A DNA stretch of 16,419 nt from CBDUZS01 sp965371785 (GTDB lineage: Bacteria > Fermentibacterota > Fermentibacteria > Fermentibacterales > JCC-6), in the NCBI GenBank assembly GCA_965371785.1, contig CBDUZS010000057.1, forward strand, positions 1 to 16,419. The letters are read 5' to 3'. Made by a program: the position numbers and the translations under genes. Below the pieces are notes generated by a model. That model was not told the origin of the DNA and made no database searches. It saw only the letters and a list, made by a program, of their open reading frames with translations. Numbering within the stretch: the first letter of the stretch is position 1; each line of letters begins with the position of its first letter. Shown here in pieces: positions 13,451 through 16,419 of the stretch.

Positions 13451-14676
13451 TCGCTGCTCTTCCTGAGCCAGTTGAGCATTCTGTGGCTGAAGAGTTCGAG
13501 CTGCTCCAGCCTGCCGAGAGCCTTGTTGATCTGATCTTCGGGAACGGTGAGTGCAAAACGGATGTATCCCTCTCCAAAGGAACCGAACCCGCTGCCCGGG
13601 GTGACGACTATTCCAGCATGGGTGATGAGCTTTCTCGAAAAAGTCATAGAATCAGCACCTCTGGGAAGCCTGACCCACACATAGAATGTTGCCGGAGAAG
13701 GGAATATATCCCAGCCAAGCTTCTCCAGGCCAACGATGAGCAGATCCCGTCTTGCCCTGTAAACCTCCACTCGATCTGAAATATCCGAAGGATCCGACAG
13801 GAGAGCGGTTTCCCCGGCTCGTTGAATCGCCGCAAAAATACCTGAATCGATGTTCTCCTTGGAGCTCATGAAGGTACTCACGAGATGGGATCCGCCGACA
13901 ACGAATCCAGCGCGCCAGCCCGTCATGTTGAACGTCTTGGAGAGACTGTGGAATTCCAGGCATACATCGCCGGCGCCATGGACCTGGAGGAAAGAGGCGG
14001 GTTCCCTGTTGTCGAATCGGATATGACTGTAAGAATTATCGCTGACTATCAGGAGATCGTTGAGCCGGGCAAACCTGACGATCTTCTCCATCTGCTCCAT
14101 CGACAGGACCGCGCCGGTCGGATTGTTCGGGTAGTTGAGGTAGATGATCCTTGCAGAATGAAGAATGCCTGGCTCGATGGCGTCGAGATCGGGTGTGAAG
14201 CCATTCTCGTAGAGTAACGGCAGATCAACAGGCATGCAGTCAGCAAGAATGCTGGCAGCCCTGTAAACGGGGTACCCGGGATTGGGAACCAGCACTACGT
14301 CACCTGGATTCCCGAAGACGGCTGGAACGTGGGCAAGCCCCTCCTTCGTTCCGATGACGGCTCCTACGGAAAGATCCTCACCGAGTTCCACTCCGAACTG
14401 GGAACTCATCCAGTGACGGGCAGCATCGAGGAAGAACGGATTGCCTCCGCTCTTTGGATACCTGTGATTCCGTGGATCATCAAGGGCTTTCTTCCCGGAT
14501 TCTACGATGAACGCAGGTGTAGGCAGATCGGGGTCGCCTATACCGAAATCGATGAGTTCGGCGCCCTTTTTTCCTGCCAGATCCTTCTGCCTGTCCATCT
14601 CGGCGAACAGGTACGGAGGAAGTCTGCTGATCCTGTCGGAAGCCGTGATAAGGACCTTTTTCTTCTTCCTTTTCAA
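13447..14676 (-). CDS. dapL: LL-diaminopimelate aminotransferase (class I/II PLP aminotransferase)
   Basis: 409 aa. DapL converts tetrahydrodipicolinate to LL-diaminopimelate in one step for lysine and peptidoglycan. RLPPYLFAEMDR at 18-29, IDFGIGDPDLPTP at 42-54, NYPNNPTG at 181-188, SDNSYSHIRFD at 212-222, FHSLSKTFNMTGWRAGF at 242-258 with the PLP lysine K247, ENIDSG at 274-279 and YIRFAL with R373 match that subgroup. Other class I aminotransferases (alanine or aspartate) remain possible without an alignment. The start is TTG at 14676, 5 bases after AGAGG; the reading up to 14838 crosses the promoter region and has no family support. The first residues are very basic (KRKKKK). It is the first gene of the leftward cluster, and its stop overlaps the folB start as TTGA. 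Confidence 0.88.
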   Translation of the reverse strand: MKRKKKKVLITASDRISRLPPYLFAEMDRQKDLAGKKGAELIDFGIGDPDLPTPAFIVESGKKALDDPRNHRYPKSGGNPFFLDAARHWMSSQFGVELGEDLSVGAVIGTKEGLAHVPAVFGNPGDVVLVPNPGYPVYRAASILADCMPVDLPLLYENGFTPDLDAIEPGILHSARIIYLNYPNNPTGAVLSMEQMEKIVRFARLNDLLIVSDNSYSHIRFDNREPASFLQVHGAGDVCLEFHSLSKTFNMTGWRAGFVVGGSHLVSTFMSSKENIDSGIFAAIQRAGETALLSDPSDISDRVEVYRARRDLLIVGLEKLGWDIFPSPATFYVWVRLPRGADSMTFSRKLITHAGIVVTPGSGFGSFGEGYIRFALTVPEDQINKALGRLEQLELFSHRMLNWLRKSSD

Positions 14677-14681
14677 TGCAA

Positions 14682-14686
14682 CCTCT
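14682..14686 (-). promoter_or_regulatory. Shine-Dalgarno for the dapL TTG start
   Basis: AGAGG, 5 bases before TTG at 14676. It supports the shorter aminotransferase start over the in-frame codons further upstream. Confidence 0.55.
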
Positions 14687-14713
14687 TTCTCCGCAGGAAT
14701 TCGAGACGGGAGC

Positions 14714-14719
14714 AATATA
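14714..14719 (-). promoter_or_regulatory. Candidate -10 element for the dapL cluster
   Basis: The minus strand reads TATATT here, about 38 bases before the dapL TTG, giving a plausible short leader. The matching -35 position is poor (TTCTTC at about 17 bases), so this is only a candidate. The sigma factor consensus of this organism is unknown. Confidence 0.2.
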
Positions 14720-14808
14720 CACCTGCATCGCATCCGGAAGAAGAGCCGGTGAGCAGCCGGGACATTGCCTGCGGGAACGGATTGTACTATTTGTACATTC
14801 AGTGTAAT

Positions 14809-14838
14809 GTGCAGGTACTTCACCTTCTTGACCTGCAC
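14809..14838. repeat. Perfect 8-base inverted repeat GTGCAGGT / ACCTGCAC
   Basis: Left arm 14809-14816, right arm 14831-14838, separated by 14 bases, so the arm centres are 22 bases apart (about two helical turns). It lies mid-way in the divergent region, right after the AT-rich patch. There is no T-run on either strand, so it is not a factor-independent terminator. It could be an operator for a dimeric regulator or a leader hairpin; nothing in the sequence decides which. Confidence 0.55.
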
Positions 14839-14896
14839 TGCAATGGTAGGGCTTCACCACTACAAGGTATCAATAAATCCGGCAGGAGGAGATGGG

Positions 14897-16419
14897 ATGA
14901 GACTCTTTGCTCTGGCACTGATGGCTCTCGTTGCAGCCGCATCGGCTGACTGGATCGATTTCGGACCCGACGGATCCGCCGCAACTCTGACCGTTCTGGA
15001 ATCTACACCTGACGGGATGCTTCTCGAAGTGACCCTTCCAGGTGTGGAGATACTGCACCAGTGGGAGAATTGCATCGATTACAGCATCCTCAACATCCCC
15101 GGCACTACCCCCTCGGCCATCGACGAGGGTTACCCGATGCTCCCCACATTGTCATTCCTCGCTGCGGTTCCGAACAACGGTGCGGTCGACATTACGATCG
15201 AGATGAACGACACCGTCGATCTCGGGTACCACACTCCCTATCCGATGCAGCCGATTCCACTCGATAGCTCCTACGATCCGATTCCCTTCACGGTAGTCCC
15301 CGCAGCCTACTCGACCGGATTCTACCCGGAACAACCGAGTTACTGTATCGTCGACGGTACTCTCAGGGGTGTCCCCATAGGCCGCTTCACCATCACGCCT
15401 TTCTCCTGGAATGCCGAAACAGGTGCGCTGACGGCAAGCAGGAGAATCAGGGTCAGAGTCGATTTCGGGGGCTCGGTCATACTGGACCCCAGGCTCAACT
15501 CGAGATTCTGGCAGCCCACATTCAACCAGTTCCTGGTCAACGCCGATATCCTTCCTGACCCTCAGTTGACTATCTCCTCATCCGGCTGCGAACCTGTCAA
15601 GGCGTTCAACATTCGCGAGGCTCGCGATATCGATGCTGCAGATCTCCTGATAATCGCGGGCGACGACTTCGTGGACACGATGATGGACGATTTCATAGAC
15701 ATCAAGATGGACCAGGGCTACCTCACGGCGATCGTTGCCGCAGGTTCCTGGACCACAACCGAGATCAAGGACTACATCCAGGACGCATACGACAACTGGA
15801 CCATACCGCCATCGTTCGTTCTCTTCGTAGGTGACAGTCCAGAGCTGCCACCCTACTACACGAACAGTATCTACAGTGACAACAGATACCTCTGCGTCGA
15901 CGGCACGGATTACATGGCCGACATATTCCACGGACGGTTCGTCACTCCCACTGACAGCTATCCCATCGTCGAGGCAAAGTCTCTCAAATGGCAGTTCGAT
16001 CCGCTCATGGATGCCGATTTCTGGGGCAACGTCCTCTGCGCGGGAATGCTCCAGGCAAACGGAGGTATCGTTTCAACCCGATGGTTCCTCTTTACATGCG
16101 AGACCGTCCGCGACACGTACATGAACATCTACGGAAAAACGGTCGAGCGCGAGTACGTGAAGGATACGAGTCAGTCACCACCCTATTACTACCGATTCGA
16201 TCTGCCGTCCGCAGGACAGCTCGTCCCCTCTGACATCACATGGGACGGCAGTGCTTCCGGAATCCTTGCTTCCATCAACAGCGGTGTCTTCCTCGTTCAG
16301 CACAGAGACCATGGTTCGGTCACCGGCTGGGCCGACCCCTCCTTCTACATCTCCAACCTCTCCGGCCTTTCCAACGGTGACAAAGCCCCGGTGATCTTCA
16401 GCATCAACTGCCTGACCGG
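14897..16419 (+). CDS. Secreted gingipain-like cysteine protease, peptidase family C25 (partial; 3' end beyond window)
   Basis: 507 codons are visible and the frame is open to the edge. Residues 1-17 are a signal peptide (MRLFALALMALVAAASA, cut before D18), so the protein is exported. Residues about 18-240 resemble the C25 pro-region, with GYPMLPTLSFLAAVPN at 78-93. The catalytic domain starts near 245 with DLLIIAGDDF, then YLTAIVAAG at 275-283, FVLFVGDSPELP at 307-318 and VDGTDYMADIFHGRF at 334-348. HRDHGSVTGW at 469-478 gives the likely catalytic H472, and FSINC ends at the likely nucleophile C505, two codons before the edge. AGGAGG (14884-14889) lies 7 bases before the ATG. Arg or Lys specificity cannot be inferred. 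Any C-terminal sorting domain (for type IX secretion) lies outside the window. Confidence 0.88.
   Translation, partial: MRLFALALMALVAAASADWIDFGPDGSAATLTVLESTPDGMLLEVTLPGVEILHQWENCIDYSILNIPGTTPSAIDEGYPMLPTLSFLAAVPNNGAVDITIEMNDTVDLGYHTPYPMQPIPLDSSYDPIPFTVVPAAYSTGFYPEQPSYCIVDGTLRGVPIGRFTITPFSWNAETGALTASRRIRVRVDFGGSVILDPRLNSRFWQPTFNQFLVNADILPDPQLTISSSGCEPVKAFNIREARDIDAADLLIIAGDDFVDTMMDDFIDIKMDQGYLTAIVAAGSWTTTEIKDYIQDAYDNWTIPPSFVLFVGDSPELPPYYTNSIYSDNRYLCVDGTDYMADIFHGRFVTPTDSYPIVEAKSLKWQFDPLMDADFWGNVLCAGMLQANGGIVSTRWFLFTCETVRDTYMNIYGKTVEREYVKDTSQSPPYYYRFDLPSAGQLVPSDITWDGSASGILASINSGVFLVQHRDHGSVTGWADPSFYISNLSGLSNGDKAPVIFSINCLT

Larger units (their letters stand above)
14677..14896. promoter_or_regulatory. 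Divergent intergenic region between the dapL cluster and the C25 peptidase
   Basis: The only gene-free stretch in the window, 220 bases. It should hold the promoters for both directions. An AT-richer patch at 14781-14808 contains two TTGTAC copies 9 bases apart (14782-14787 and 14791-14796) and a TGTAAT hexamer at 14803-14808. TTGTAC at 14782 with TGTAAT 15 bases later is a weak rightward promoter candidate. I see no riboswitch that I can recognise, no tRNA and no convincing small ORF. Confidence 0.6.

Noticed and set aside
14677..14838. N-terminal extension of the aminotransferase by 54 codons
   Set aside because: It crosses the inverted repeat and the likely promoters, has no similarity to aminotransferases, and the TTG at 14676 has a good ribosome site.
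14809..14838. Inverted repeat as a transcription terminator
   Set aside because: No T-run follows on either strand and the loop is 14 bases long; it lies between divergent starts where a terminator is not expected.
1..16419. Search for a defence island, CRISPR array, prophage or insertion sequence
   Set aside because: No regularly spaced repeats, transposase or integrase motifs or terminal repeats were seen; nearly every base belongs to recognised housekeeping genes.

Overview
The window is a stretch of bacterial chromosome, moderately GC-rich by eye, with almost no non-coding DNA. It holds one very long leftward (minus-strand) gene cluster of 18 genes, a divergent promoter region of about 220 bases, and the start of one rightward gene. 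I see no rRNA, tRNA, CRISPR array, insertion sequence or phage gene. The organism cannot be named from this sequence alone. A secreted gingipain-like C25 cysteine protease, an LL-diaminopimelate aminotransferase, an archaeal-type phosphoglycerate mutase and the heavy packing together suggest an uncultured FCB-group lineage (Fermentibacteria/Aegiribacteria-like). That is an inference, not an identification.

Layout, in transcription order of the minus-strand cluster: dapL (14676), folB, folK, deoxynucleoside kinase, panC, panD, a short GlmU-like nucleotidyltransferase, a HIT protein, a LytR_C membrane protein, rsfS, argS, a PfkB-family kinase, purM, apgM-type phosphoglycerate mutase, mnmA, nadA, a peptidase C26-family amidohydrolase, and manA, which runs off the left edge. 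Gaps between genes are at most 41 bases and most neighbours overlap, so this looks like a single co-transcribed unit of at least 14.6 kb. No terminator is visible inside it. On the plus strand a C25 peptidase with a signal peptide starts at 14897 and runs off the right edge just after its catalytic cysteine.

The cluster mixes cofactor synthesis (folate: folB, folK; coenzyme A: panC, panD; NAD: nadA), nucleotide metabolism (purM, deoxynucleoside kinase), lysine/peptidoglycan and sugar-nucleotide supply (dapL, GlmU-like, manA), glycolysis (phosphoglycerate mutase) and translation (argS, mnmA, rsfS). It reads as a growth-linked housekeeping superoperon rather than one pathway.

The most distinctive feature is how the genes are joined. 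Six junctions are four-base NTGA start/stop overlaps. Between them they use ATG, GTG, TTG and, most probably, CTG as the start codon. Six of the 18 genes appear to start with TTG, usually behind a strong Shine-Dalgarno sequence. Other points are a GlmU that lacks its acetyltransferase half, a small GC hairpin holding the panC ribosome-binding site with the previous gene's stop codon in its loop, and a perfect 8-base inverted repeat in the divergent promoter region. I found no obviously new defence or mobile system here.
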